64,000 nt of DNA from positions 60,929 through 124,928 of the forward strand of contig NZ_CAMLMJ010000010.1 of assembly GCF_946481145.1 (NCBI RefSeq), given 5' to 3'. A program made the translations under genes and the position numbers. Source of the DNA: an uncultured Sediminibacterium sp. (GTDB taxonomy: Bacteria; Bacteroidota; Bacteroidia; Chitinophagales; Chitinophagaceae). Shown here piece by piece: positions 8,772 to 18,854 of the stretch (the stretch's first letter is position 1; each line of letters starts with the position of its first letter). Below the pieces are notes generated by a model. That model searched no databases and was not told the DNA's origin. It saw only the letters and a program-made list of their open reading frames with translations.

Positions 8772-10154
8772 ATGGCATTGATTAAAAGCATTTCAGGCAT
8801 TCGCGGAACCATCGGAGGAAAGCCCGGAGATACCTTAAGTCCACTAGACGTAGTTCGTTTTACTGCCGCTTATGGCACCTGGCTATTACAACAATCAGAT
8901 AAAAACAAAAAGATTGTGATAGGAAGGGATGGGCGTATCAGTGGCGCTATGGTTCAGGGATTGGTGGTTAATACGCTGATTGCCTTAGGACTTGACGTGG
9001 TTGACCTCGGCCTTAGCACTACTCCTACCGTAGAAATGGCTGTTGTATTTGAAAAAGCAGCAGGCGGCATCATCCTTACTGCCAGCCATAACCCTAAAGA
9101 ATGGAATGCCCTTAAGTTATTGAATGAAAAAGGTGAATTTATCAGCGGTGCAGACGGAGCTGCCATGCTCGAAATTGCCGCCAAAGATGAATATGTTTTT
9201 GCGCCAGTAGACAAACTGGGATCTTATACTACAAATGACCAATCCTTACAACAACATATAGACAGCATTCTGGCCTACCCATTGGTAGATGTGGCTGCTA
9301 TTAAAAAAGCAAAGTTCAGTGTAGTGCTTGACGCGATTAACAGTACCGGAGCCACGGCAGTACCTGCACTATTAAAAGCGCTGGGCGTAAAAGACATCAG
9401 CGTACTAAATGCAGAAGTAAATGGACGTTTCGCGCATAACCCTGAGCCTTTACCAGAAAACCTGCGTGAACTATGTAATGAAGTAGTGAAACAAAAAGCA
9501 ACACTGGGTATTGCTGTTGATCCGGATGTTGACCGCCTTTGTTTTGTTTGTGAAGACGGTTCTTTGTTTGGCGAAGAATACACTTTGGTGGCTGTTGCAG
9601 ATTATGTACTGCAAAACAGAAAAGGCAATACCGTAAGTAATATGTCTTCTACCCGCGCCTTAAAAGATGTTACACTGAAACATGGAGGTACATATACCCC
9701 GAGTGCCGTAGGTGAGGTAAATGTGGTTACAAAGATGAAAGCTACAAATGCCGTAATCGGTGGTGAAGGCAATGGCGGTATCATTGTACCCGACCTGCAC
9801 TATGGACGAGACGCCCTTATAGGAATCGCTCTATTCTTAACACATCTTGCAAAAGAGAAAAAATCGGTTAAGCAATTAAGGAATACTTATCCGGATTATT
9901 TCATGAGTAAAAATAAAATTGAACTCACTCCCGGATTTGACCTCAATAAAATTTTTGAGCACATCAAAAAGAAATATAGCAAACACCCTATCAATACAGA
10001 AGACGGATTAAAAATTGAATTCGAAACAGACTGGGTACATTTGCGCACCAGCAATACCGAACCAATCATCCGTATCTATGCCGAAAGCAATTCCGAAACC
10101 GTAGCAGCAAATATTGCAGGGAAGTTGATTAAGGATATACAGGAGGCGATGTGA
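8772..10154 (+). CDS. glmM: Phosphoglucosamine mutase
   Basis: A 460-residue protein that interconverts glucosamine-6-phosphate and glucosamine-1-phosphate, the step before UDP-GlcNAc in peptidoglycan and LPS synthesis. The phosphoserine loop TASHNPKEWNALK has its Ser at about residue 105. The metal loop is DPDVDRLCF, the sugar-binding loop GEGNGG, and the C-terminal phosphate site RTSNTEPIIRIYAES. The N-terminal ISGIRGTIGG is typical of the alpha-phosphohexomutase family. A phosphomannomutase with similar motifs cannot be fully excluded, but ISGIRGT and the GEGNGG loop favour GlmM. The start at 8772 is chosen because the upstream ATG (8745) sits within the promoter box. The gene is followed by a 190-bp block of word repeats. 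Confidence 0.9.
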   Translation: MALIKSISGIRGTIGGKPGDTLSPLDVVRFTAAYGTWLLQQSDKNKKIVIGRDGRISGAMVQGLVVNTLIALGLDVVDLGLSTTPTVEMAVVFEKAAGGIILTASHNPKEWNALKLLNEKGEFISGADGAAMLEIAAKDEYVFAPVDKLGSYTTNDQSLQQHIDSILAYPLVDVAAIKKAKFSVVLDAINSTGATAVPALLKALGVKDISVLNAEVNGRFAHNPEPLPENLRELCNEVVKQKATLGIAVDPDVDRLCFVCEDGSLFGEEYTLVAVADYVLQNRKGNTVSNMSSTRALKDVTLKHGGTYTPSAVGEVNVVTKMKATNAVIGGEGNGGIIVPDLHYGRDALIGIALFLTHLAKEKKSVKQLRNTYPDYFMSKNKIELTPGFDLNKIFEHIKKKYSKHPINTEDGLKIEFETDWVHLRTSNTEPIIRIYAESNSETVAANIAGKLIKDIQEAM

Positions 10155-10342
10155 GATGTGAATTGTGAATTGTGAATTGTGAATGGTCAATTTGCGAGAT
10201 GTGAATTGTCAATTGTGAATGGTCAATTTGTGAGTATTTATTATTTGGGATTTACTACTGACTACTAACTATTCACCATTCACCATTCACAATTCACTCC
10301 CCTCATTCACCATTCACAATTCACAATTCACACCTTACAATT
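10155..10342. repeat. TGAATTG/GGTCAAT word-repeat inverted block
   Basis: Immediately after the glmM stop come tandem variants of TGTGAATTG and TGAATGGTCAATT (to about 10233). After a short AT-rich spacer the complementary words CATTCACCATT and CACAATTCAC run to about 10340. The arms are imperfect and long enough for a hairpin of several dozen base pairs. The block lies between two rightward genes, just before the cysteine desulfurase promoter. The same words reappear at 39536-39604 and 54098-54133. Confidence 0.8.
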
Positions 10343-10365
10343 CCTCCCACATTCTCAGTTTTTCG

Positions 10366-10373
10366 TACTTTTG
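10366..10373 (+). promoter_or_regulatory. -7 promoter box for the cysteine desulfurase
   Basis: TACTTTTG followed by C matches TAnnTTTG and ends only 4 bp before the ATG at 10378. If it is used in the normal way, the transcript starts at or next to the start codon and is leaderless. Confidence 0.55.
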
Positions 10374-10377
10374 CGGG

Positions 10378-11505
10378 ATGGAAAGGATTTACCTTGATAA
10401 TGCAGCAACTACACCGTTGGATCCGGTGGTTTTGGACGCAATGATGCCCTATCTTACCAATCAGTTTGGCAACCCTTCGTCTATTTATAGCTATGGCCGT
10501 GAGAGTCGTTTGGCTATTGAAAATGCGCGTAAATCAGTAGCGAAAATCCTTAATGCACATCCTGCTGAAATATTTTTCACCAGTGGCGGAACCGAAAGCA
10601 GTAATACTGCTATTACCGCAGCCGTTCGTGATCTGGGATGCAAACACATCATTTCCTCAGTAATTGAACACCATGCTACCACTCATACCGTTGAGCACCT
10701 TTACCATACAGGTGAGGCAGCACTCAGTTATGTAAAATTGTTACCTAATGGTCATATTGACCTGGAAGACCTGGAACGTTTATTGGCAGAAAGTGAAGAG
10801 AAATGTCTGGTAACCTTAATGCATGCAAATAATGAAATAGGTAATATCCTCGATATCCATGCAGTGGGTGAGTTATGCAAATTATACGGGGCCATTTTCC
10901 ACAGCGATACCGTTCAAACAGTCGGACACTTCCCTTTCGACCTTCGTAATACACCTGTTCATTTTATTACCGGTGCCAGTCATAAGTTTCACGGACCAAA
11001 AGGTGTTGGTTTATTATACATCAATGAGAATGTAAAAATTAAACCATTGGTTCATGGTGGTAGCCAGGAAAGAAATATGCGGGCAGGTACTGAAAACCTT
11101 TATGGTATTGTTGGTTTTGCCAAAGCACTGGAAATGGCTACGGCTAATTATGAAAATGACAGTGCCTATATAAAAGGACTTAAAATGTATATGATGGAGC
11201 AGTTGAAAAAACACATTAAAGGTGTTGCTTTCAATGGCGATACTTTGGGTCGCTCCCTTTATACTGTTTTAAGTGTAAGCTTTCCTAAGACAGAGAAAAG
11301 TGAAATGATTCTTTTCAACCTCGACATCAATAATATATGCGCCAGTGGCGGTAGTGCCTGTACCAGTGGAGCAGATCAGGGCTCGCATGTAATCAGGGCT
11401 ATTAATAATAATCCCAATCAGGTTACAGTTCGTTTCTCCTTCTCCAAACACAATACCAAAGAAGAGATCGACAAAGTCATTACGCAATTGAAAGAGATGA
11501 TCTAA
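10378..11505 (+). CDS. Cysteine desulfurase (class V aminotransferase fold)
   Basis: A 375-residue PLP enzyme that takes sulfur from cysteine for Fe-S clusters, thiolated tRNA or cofactors, releasing alanine. The N-terminus IYLDNAATTPLDP is the family signature. The Schiff-base Lys is in SHKFHGPKG (Lys203), and the persulfide-forming Cys is in GGSACTSG (Cys328) on the mobile loop. The long loop around the Cys and the length point to the NifS/IscS group rather than SufS. No iscU or other cluster-assembly gene is adjacent, so it may serve tRNA thiolation or general sulfur supply. The promoter box 4 bp upstream suggests a near-leaderless mRNA. Confidence 0.92.
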   Translation: MERIYLDNAATTPLDPVVLDAMMPYLTNQFGNPSSIYSYGRESRLAIENARKSVAKILNAHPAEIFFTSGGTESSNTAITAAVRDLGCKHIISSVIEHHATTHTVEHLYHTGEAALSYVKLLPNGHIDLEDLERLLAESEEKCLVTLMHANNEIGNILDIHAVGELCKLYGAIFHSDTVQTVGHFPFDLRNTPVHFITGASHKFHGPKGVGLLYINENVKIKPLVHGGSQERNMRAGTENLYGIVGFAKALEMATANYENDSAYIKGLKMYMMEQLKKHIKGVAFNGDTLGRSLYTVLSVSFPKTEKSEMILFNLDINNICASGGSACTSGADQGSHVIRAINNNPNQVTVRFSFSKHNTKEEIDKVITQLKEMI

Positions 11506-11606
11506 ACTTCTTTTTTGCTAATCCCATATTTATGTGATTGGGATGAACGGCAGCACTGCCAGACAGCGGAAACTTATCTTCAGGTGTCAGATAAAAAAAC
11601 TGAACC

Positions 11607-12098
11607 ATGAAGCAATTTATCCTTTCATTACTATGCATTTTTTCAATAGCAACTTGCCTATATGCGCAAGACAGGGGCAATGACTTACCCGATCCTCCTG
11701 CCAAGTCTGTTTTTGGTGAAATTGGAGGTCCAGGTCTATTTTCAATTAATTACGATCAACGATTTAAAGGACAGAAAGGTTTAGGATTCAGGGCCGGCAT
11801 GGGTGGTATTGGGTTTCTTACCTCAGGTATTTTTGCCGTACCGGTTGGCATCAACCACCTGTCCGGAAGAGATGGCCATTATCTTGAACTTGGAGCAGGA
11901 TTAAGTGCTATTACCATTACCGATGGAGACGAGTTTTTTGACAATAGTAACTCAACCATCTTTGGTTACCTGAATTTTGGCTACCGTTATCAGCCGGAGA
12001 AAAAAGGTTTTACTGCCCGTGTATTTGTTTCACCGCTTATTACCGGTGCAGGTGTATTTCCTTTCTATGGCGGCATTTCTGCCGGGTTTAAATTTTAA
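11607..12098 (+). CDS. Small outer-membrane beta-barrel-like protein
   Basis: A 163-residue protein with a Sec signal peptide (about residues 1-20, ending LYA-Q). The rest is rich in alternating Gly and aromatic residues (GLGFRAGMGGIGFL, YLELGAGLSAI, FGYLNFGYRYQPEKKGF) and ends in GISAGFKF, a C-terminal aromatic typical of outer-membrane barrel strands. An eight-stranded barrel is plausible. No specific family recognised. It is followed by a clear terminator hairpin at 12116-12164, so it is probably monocistronic. Confidence 0.6.
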   Translation: MKQFILSLLCIFSIATCLYAQDRGNDLPDPPAKSVFGEIGGPGLFSINYDQRFKGQKGLGFRAGMGGIGFLTSGIFAVPVGINHLSGRDGHYLELGAGLSAITITDGDEFFDNSNSTIFGYLNFGYRYQPEKKGFTARVFVSPLITGAGVFPFYGGISAGFKF

Positions 12099-12115
12099 TA
12101 TCAATAAAGAATAAA

Positions 12116-12164
12116 TCAATGCCCGCTGCTTCTTTACACTTTCAAAGCAGCAGGCATTGATTTT
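12116..12164 (+). terminator. Intrinsic terminator after the barrel protein
   Basis: A 16-bp stem with one mismatch (12116-12131 pairs with 12145-12160), a 13-nt loop and a following TTTT. It starts 17 bp after the stop codon. Confidence 0.75.
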
Positions 12165-12208
12165 GGTATATACGAATCAAGTTTTTGAATTGGATAAGAG
12201 CGGATAAT

Positions 12209-12260
12209 GGAACGCAGATTTATCATGATTATCATGATAATCATGATAAATCCGTGTTCC
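12209..12260. repeat. Palindromic repeat, short copy (52 bp)
   Basis: The ends are GGAACGCAGAT and ATCCGTGTTCC, with TTATCATGATTATCATGAT-type arms. It shares the GAACrCrGAT ends and the TATCATGATA core with the copies at 3011-3078 and 36436-36503, but lacks the TTTTCA(A/G)GAT spacer. It lies between convergent genes. Confidence 0.8.
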
Positions 12261-12367
12261 ATCTAAGCAGCATAACAAGTTTACCGGCTATTATTTTGTT
12301 ACTGGCGTTAAAAGCCACTTCGATTGATGATTTCACATTTTTGGCGAATTTCAATCCTTGATGCGCA

Positions 12368-13924
<1,557 letters not shown>

Positions 13925-13950
13925 ATTATTTTATACTATGCAAGCTTGAT

Positions 13951-14061
13951 TCTCTCTGCGAAAACTTCGCGCCCTCATGTTCTCTGCGGTAAAAAATAAC
14001 TTCATTGCTTTAAGCGATTTTTCACCGCAGAGAACATGAGAGAAGGAGTTTACGCTGAGGG
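13951..14061. repeat. CTCTGCGG palindromic repeat between the VWA and MoxR genes
   Basis: A perfect 17-bp inverted pair (13974-13990 and 14024-14040, CTCATGTTCTCTGCGGT) with further imperfect pairing outside (CTCTCTGCG / CGCTGAGGG). It sits in the 142-bp gap between two genes that should be co-transcribed. Confidence 0.8.
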
Positions 14062-14066
14062 AATAT

Positions 14067-15164
14067 TTAATAAACTGTTCTTCTTTTCCCGCTTTCAAAA
14101 TCTTTAAAAATGAATGCACCCAGTTTATCCAGGCTGGCAAAAAATGCTTTGCCATTATTCATTTCAGTAAACTCCTGTACAAATTTCTGCAGGTATGGGT
14201 CAGAAGCAATCATGAATGTTGTGATAGGTATTTTCAATTTTTTACATTGAGCTGCAAGATTGATGCATCGGTTTACCACTTTCCTATCCAACCCGAAACT
14301 ATTTTTATAATACCGGCCTCCTATTTTTAAGCAGGTAGGTTTACCATCAGTGATCATAAAAATCTGTTTGTTGGGATTCTTTCTCCTACGTAGCAGATCC
14401 ATTGCGAGTTCTAAGCCGGCAACGGTATTGGTATGGTATGGACCAACCTGTAAATAAGGCAGGTCTTTGATTTCAATACTCCAGGCATCATTGCCAAATA
14501 CCACAATATCTAATGTGTCTTTGGGGTATTTGGTAGTGATCAATTCACTTAATGCCATGGCCACTTTTTTGGCTGGGGTTATTCTGTCTTCTCCATAAAG
14601 GATCATGGAATGTGATATATCAATCATCAACACAGTAGATGTCTGTGTTTTGAAATCACTCTCCCTGATCTGCAGGTCATCTTCCTGCATGGAAAAGCTT
14701 TCGATACCGCGGTTAATCTGTGCATTACGGATACTTTCCGTAAAATCTATCTGCTCCAGCATATCCCCAAACTGGTAGGGTCTGGTATCTGGGTTAATTT
14801 CGTCGCCCTGCCCGGGTTTAAATGTCTGGTGATTCCCCTGTTTACTTTTTTTCAGTTTACCGAAAATCTCTTCCAGGCTTTTTTTGCGGATGGTTTGTTC
14901 AGACTTGGCGGTGATTTTAAAATCGCCACTTGCCGGGTCTTCATTGAGGTAGCCATTCTGTTTAAGCTCCTCAATAAAATCGCCCATGCCATACTCATTA
15001 TCGGTGAGTTGGTATTGTTTATCCAGTTCATTCAACCATTGCAAAGCCTCCCCTGCATCACCGTTGGTATAGGTAAGTAACTGCATGAAAAGGTTCAGAA
15101 GCTGATCGAATTTTTGCTGACTGTTTTCGTTGGGATCGAAATGTATAAAACGGTGTCCTATCAT
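14067..15164 (-). CDS. VWA-domain protein, partner of the MoxR-type ATPase
   Basis: A 365-residue soluble protein. The N-terminal half is a helical region (about 1-155) with charged stretches. The C-terminal von Willebrand A domain (about 165-360) has a complete MIDAS: LMIDISHSM (DxSxS), a Thr-containing loop (HTNTVAGLELA) and MITDGKPT. VWA proteins of this kind bind the ATPase and hand over or hold a metal or protein client. It is read first, with the MoxR-like gene second. The stop is followed by a 17-bp inverted repeat. No signal peptide, so cytoplasmic. Close to the CoxE-like/ChlD-type VWA group. Confidence 0.85.
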   Translation of the reverse strand: MIGHRFIHFDPNENSQQKFDQLLNLFMQLLTYTNGDAGEALQWLNELDKQYQLTDNEYGMGDFIEELKQNGYLNEDPASGDFKITAKSEQTIRKKSLEEIFGKLKKSKQGNHQTFKPGQGDEINPDTRPYQFGDMLEQIDFTESIRNAQINRGIESFSMQEDDLQIRESDFKTQTSTVLMIDISHSMILYGEDRITPAKKVAMALSELITTKYPKDTLDIVVFGNDAWSIEIKDLPYLQVGPYHTNTVAGLELAMDLLRRRKNPNKQIFMITDGKPTCLKIGGRYYKNSFGLDRKVVNRCINLAAQCKKLKIPITTFMIASDPYLQKFVQEFTEMNNGKAFFASLDKLGAFIFKDFESGKRRTVY

Positions 15165-15273
15165 CTACTGCAATTTAACAAGTAATTGCCTTGAATGGTT
15201 TGCGAAATGAGAAGAAAAAGCGATAGTAAGACAAATAAAGGAAGAGCAGAATCTGGACTAACCAGCTTAAATA

Positions 15274-15304
15274 AAAAAGGGTCCGTATTACCGGACCCTT
15301 ATGG
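15274..15304 (-). terminator. Intrinsic terminator of the DUF2723 gene
   Basis: A 9-bp stem AAGGGTCCG/CGGACCCTT (15277-15285 and 15292-15300) with a 6-nt loop, followed on the minus strand by a run of T. It lies 22 bp beyond the stop codon of the leftward gene. Confidence 0.8.
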
Positions 15305-15321
15305 TTTATTATACTTTTTTA

Positions 15322-18300
15322 CTACTTATCATCCCCCGAATCCTTCGCCATCATTTTACCGGGGATCTGCAGTCTAGGATTATACATAGTCTGCATTTGT
15401 CCGATTGCCTGCAGGTAATTATCTGCTGCACGTTTCTCCTGCTCCATACCTTCGGCTTTTCTGCCGGTTAGGGAATTGTAAAAACGAAGCTGCTGCTCAA
15501 GGTCTTTCTTAACTGATGTTGCAACCTTTTCTGCAAGGGTGGTATCACCTGCCAGATAGCAAGCTTCCAGGAAAACCAGTGAGTTACGGTTATGCAGGTT
15601 TCCTCTGCTGGCCATTCCATAGGCGAAATTACCTTGATACATCATGCTGTCTACCTGATGTAATACTTTACGGGCATCCTCTTTCCTGTTTTTGGTAGCA
15701 AGATCAAGTGCCAGATCAGCATAAGCAGTACGAATACTATTCAGGTGTCTGCGGTTTTCTTCATCGAAGTAAACGCCTGGCAGATTTGCATTACCGAACC
15801 TGAATTTATTGGTTACTTTATCGAGCATGTAATCTGTATTCACACGCTGGTTTTCTACGGGTACCAATCTGTAGGTCATTCCATCCCTACGCAGGAACTG
15901 GTCAAGTCCCAGACCATCTGTTTGTGGGGCGGTAAAATAAATCGGACGCTGCCATTTATTGGCCGCAATTACGTTGAGTACTGCAAGATCATTCTTCATC
16001 AAACCATTCTTCGCAATTTCAAAACGTAATTCATTAACAATGCTATCTGTAGCATTGGCTGTTCCATTTTTAACTACGAAATCGCGGTCTACAGGTACCG
16101 AAAGTTTTTTAACAGGGTAACTGTAATCATTTTGCTCATTGTCTTTACCCACATAATTCTTCATCAGGTCGTATAAATCATAATACCTGTTTTCTGGAAT
16201 ACTTGGATCAGGACGGTATTCGATATAATCTCTTTTACCACCTTCTATTTGTTCAGGGGTCCAGATTACATCAATCGGGGCACTTTCGTTCACTTTGTAC
16301 CTAAGCTGGTTAATGTACCAGTCGATCCCCAATAAACTATAGTTAATAACCCTAACATCTCTTCTAACACCTTCTACTTCCTGTGCGTACCATAAAGGAT
16401 AGGTATCGTTATCACCGAAAGTGAAAAGGATCGCATTTGGCGCACAGCTTTCGAGGTAATCGCGGGCAAGGTCTGGCGCAAGTTCTTTTTTACTACGATC
16501 GTGGTCGTCCCACTCCTGCTGAGCCATCAGTACCGGCACCGCCAATAAACAAATGACCGTTGCAAACATGGCAGACGCACCTGCTTGTTTTACTGCCTTA
16601 TTCAGCCAGTCTCTTACTTTCAGTACACCTAACCCTATCCAAACAGCAAAGGCATAGAAACTACCCACATAAGCATAGTCACGTTCCCTTGGCTGGTATC
16701 CAGGTTGGTTGAGGTATAATACAATGGCTATACCTGTGAAGAAGAACATCAGGAAGTTAACACCAAAATCATCCCCACGTTTTTTGAGGTGATAGAATAA
16801 GCCTATCAGACCCAATATCAGTGGAAGTGCAAATAATGTATTGTGCGCTTTGTTGTTTTTAAGGCTGTCTGGCATTAGGTTTTGATCGCCATAAATAAAG
16901 CGATCAACCGGTGCGATACCGGTAATCCAGTTACCATCTCTTACATTACCAGCGAAAAGCCCCTGGTTATCGTTTTGTTTACCAGCAAAGTTCCACATGA
17001 AGTAGCGGAAATACATCCAGTTCATTTGATATTGCAGGAAGAACTTAATATTATCAGCCTGATTAGGATCACGTTCCCAACTGCCGTCGTTCATGCGGTT
17101 AATTCCGAGGAAGTAGGCATAATAATCTGCGTGATTCTGATCATTACTCATATCCCAAACACGTGGGAACACCATTTTATCAGCCGGAGCAAAAGCATAT
17201 TTTCTATCCTCACCCAGCTCTATGTATTTATCCCTTGCTTTTTGATAACGCATGCCATTCGACTTAAGGTCAACTGGGCGGGCGGTGAATTTTTGACCAT
17301 ATAGCAGTGGAAAATCTCCATATTGTTCACGACCGAGGTAACCCACAAGACTTATTGGGTTATCTACATTATACATATCCACTGAAGGATTGGCATTACT
17401 GCGTATCATGGTTGTTACATAAGTACTGTAACCAACCAGCATAAAGCTCACGCACCATAAACCTAAGCGGAGGTATGCCCAGTTTTTGCGAGCAGCATAT
17501 TTCAGTCCATACCAGATAAGTGCAGCCAGCAATAAGAAGAAAAAGGTAAAACCTGAGAAGAAAGGCAATCCGAAACCATTTACAAACCAACGGTCGAATG
17601 TACCCGCCATTTTAACGGTGTATTGAATAACACCAACCTGAACTGCTCCGGTTATAACACATGCCAGAACAAAAAAGATATAGATGCCTCCGTAAACGGC
17701 TTTCTTCTGTTTGTTGATTCCTTCAACAAGGAATAACAACCCGATTGCCACGGCTGTACCCAGTATCATTAAACCTGCGAGGGTGCTATCCATGGAAGGA
17801 TTTCTCTCTGTTACATCCTTATTGGCCATTATCAGTGCCCCAATAAATGCCAGTCCGCCCCCAATAGCTGTTAGACGCAGGAACCATTTGCGGATGATAG
17901 TATAATTGAAATTATCTCTCTTCCTGAAATAGTATACCATTACGATAGCAGGAATGGTAAGGAGGTTCAATAAGTGAACCCCGATTGAAAGACCCATCAT
18001 AAAGAATATGAAAACGATCCATCTGTCTGCTCCGGGCTCATCAGCATGGTTCTCCCATTTAAGAATGGCCCAGAATACGATAGCAGTAAAGAAAGAGGAT
18101 AAGGCATAAACTTCACCTTCCACAGCGCTATACCAGAATGAATCACTAAAAGTATAAGCAAGTGCACCTACTACACCGGCACCCATAATGCTCCAAAGTT
18201 GACCGCTATTAAGCGTATCCGAGGTTTTAACGCCTACAATACGACGTGCAAAATGGGTAATTGTCCAGAATAGGAATAAAATGGTAAAACCACTGGCCAA

Positions 18301-18549
18301 AGCGCTCATAATATTTACCGCTTTTGCGGCTGCCATGGGGTTATCGCCAAATACAACGATAAATAAACGTCCAAGTATTACAAACAAAGGTGCCCCGGGA
18401 GGGTGCGGTATCTGTAACCGGAAACAGGAGCTTACAAACTCTCCACAATCCCAGAAACTGCCCCCGGGCTCTGCTGTTAGAACATACACGGTACAGGCAA
18501 TAAAACATACTACCCAACCCACCAGATTATTAATACGGGTAAATTGCAT
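15322..18549 (-). CDS. DUF2723 (GT117-type) membrane glycosyltransferase
   Basis: A 1075-residue protein. The N-terminal two-thirds (to about 640) carries roughly 12-13 membrane helices with the DUF2723 signature (TAEPGGSFWDCGEFVSSCFR, then LQIPHPPGAPLF), including the acidic DCGEF loop typical of GT-C enzymes. The C-terminal part is soluble and ends in TPR-like helices (LALDLATKNRKEDARKVLHQ and following). In animals the DUF2723 protein TMEM260 is a protein O-mannosyltransferase (CAZy GT117). Bacteroidota homologues are uncharacterised, so protein or surface O-glycosylation is inferred. It is monocistronic, with its own promoter box (18575-18582) and terminator. Confidence 0.85.
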   Translation of the reverse strand: MQFTRINNLVGWVVCFIACTVYVLTAEPGGSFWDCGEFVSSCFRLQIPHPPGAPLFVILGRLFIVVFGDNPMAAAKAVNIMSALASGFTILFLFWTITHFARRIVGVKTSDTLNSGQLWSIMGAGVVGALAYTFSDSFWYSAVEGEVYALSSFFTAIVFWAILKWENHADEPGADRWIVFIFFMMGLSIGVHLLNLLTIPAIVMVYYFRKRDNFNYTIIRKWFLRLTAIGGGLAFIGALIMANKDVTERNPSMDSTLAGLMILGTAVAIGLLFLVEGINKQKKAVYGGIYIFFVLACVITGAVQVGVIQYTVKMAGTFDRWFVNGFGLPFFSGFTFFFLLLAALIWYGLKYAARKNWAYLRLGLWCVSFMLVGYSTYVTTMIRSNANPSVDMYNVDNPISLVGYLGREQYGDFPLLYGQKFTARPVDLKSNGMRYQKARDKYIELGEDRKYAFAPADKMVFPRVWDMSNDQNHADYYAYFLGINRMNDGSWERDPNQADNIKFFLQYQMNWMYFRYFMWNFAGKQNDNQGLFAGNVRDGNWITGIAPVDRFIYGDQNLMPDSLKNNKAHNTLFALPLILGLIGLFYHLKKRGDDFGVNFLMFFFTGIAIVLYLNQPGYQPRERDYAYVGSFYAFAVWIGLGVLKVRDWLNKAVKQAGASAMFATVICLLAVPVLMAQQEWDDHDRSKKELAPDLARDYLESCAPNAILFTFGDNDTYPLWYAQEVEGVRRDVRVINYSLLGIDWYINQLRYKVNESAPIDVIWTPEQIEGGKRDYIEYRPDPSIPENRYYDLYDLMKNYVGKDNEQNDYSYPVKKLSVPVDRDFVVKNGTANATDSIVNELRFEIAKNGLMKNDLAVLNVIAANKWQRPIYFTAPQTDGLGLDQFLRRDGMTYRLVPVENQRVNTDYMLDKVTNKFRFGNANLPGVYFDEENRRHLNSIRTAYADLALDLATKNRKEDARKVLHQVDSMMYQGNFAYGMASRGNLHNRNSLVFLEACYLAGDTTLAEKVATSVKKDLEQQLRFYNSLTGRKAEGMEQEKRAADNYLQAIGQMQTMYNPRLQIPGKMMAKDSGDDK

Positions 18550-18854
18550 ATTGGTTTTGGTTTTTTAAGACTGGCAAACATACCTTATTAATCCTAAAAT
18601 GGAAAATACCGCAGCCCGTTTCCTTTTTTTTAAGAAAACGTTATCATGATGGAATATCCCTCTATTAAAACCCTATTGTTTTTGGGATGTTAGATATCCC
18701 ATTATGTAAACTTCAAGACCTGAGATTGGATAATTATCCGACCCAGATCCCCCAATAAATACCCCCTACCGGAAATTTCTCCCAAAAGAACATTTGTTGA
18801 TTTCCGAATTAAAGGGGTTTAATGAAAGTGATACCCTGAAATATTGCATCAGAT
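18550..18854. other. Gap between histidine kinase and DUF2723 gene
   Basis: It holds the DUF2723 promoter box (18575-18582) and a perfect 12-bp palindrome GGATAATTATCC (18728-18739) that could be an operator but is about 150 bp from that box. No coding sequence or terminator is apparent. Confidence 0.4.
18575..18582 (-). promoter_or_regulatory. -7 promoter box for the DUF2723 gene
   Basis: TATGTTTG on the minus strand, followed by CC, 25 bp upstream of the ATG at 18549. An exact match to TAnnTTTG. Confidence 0.55.
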
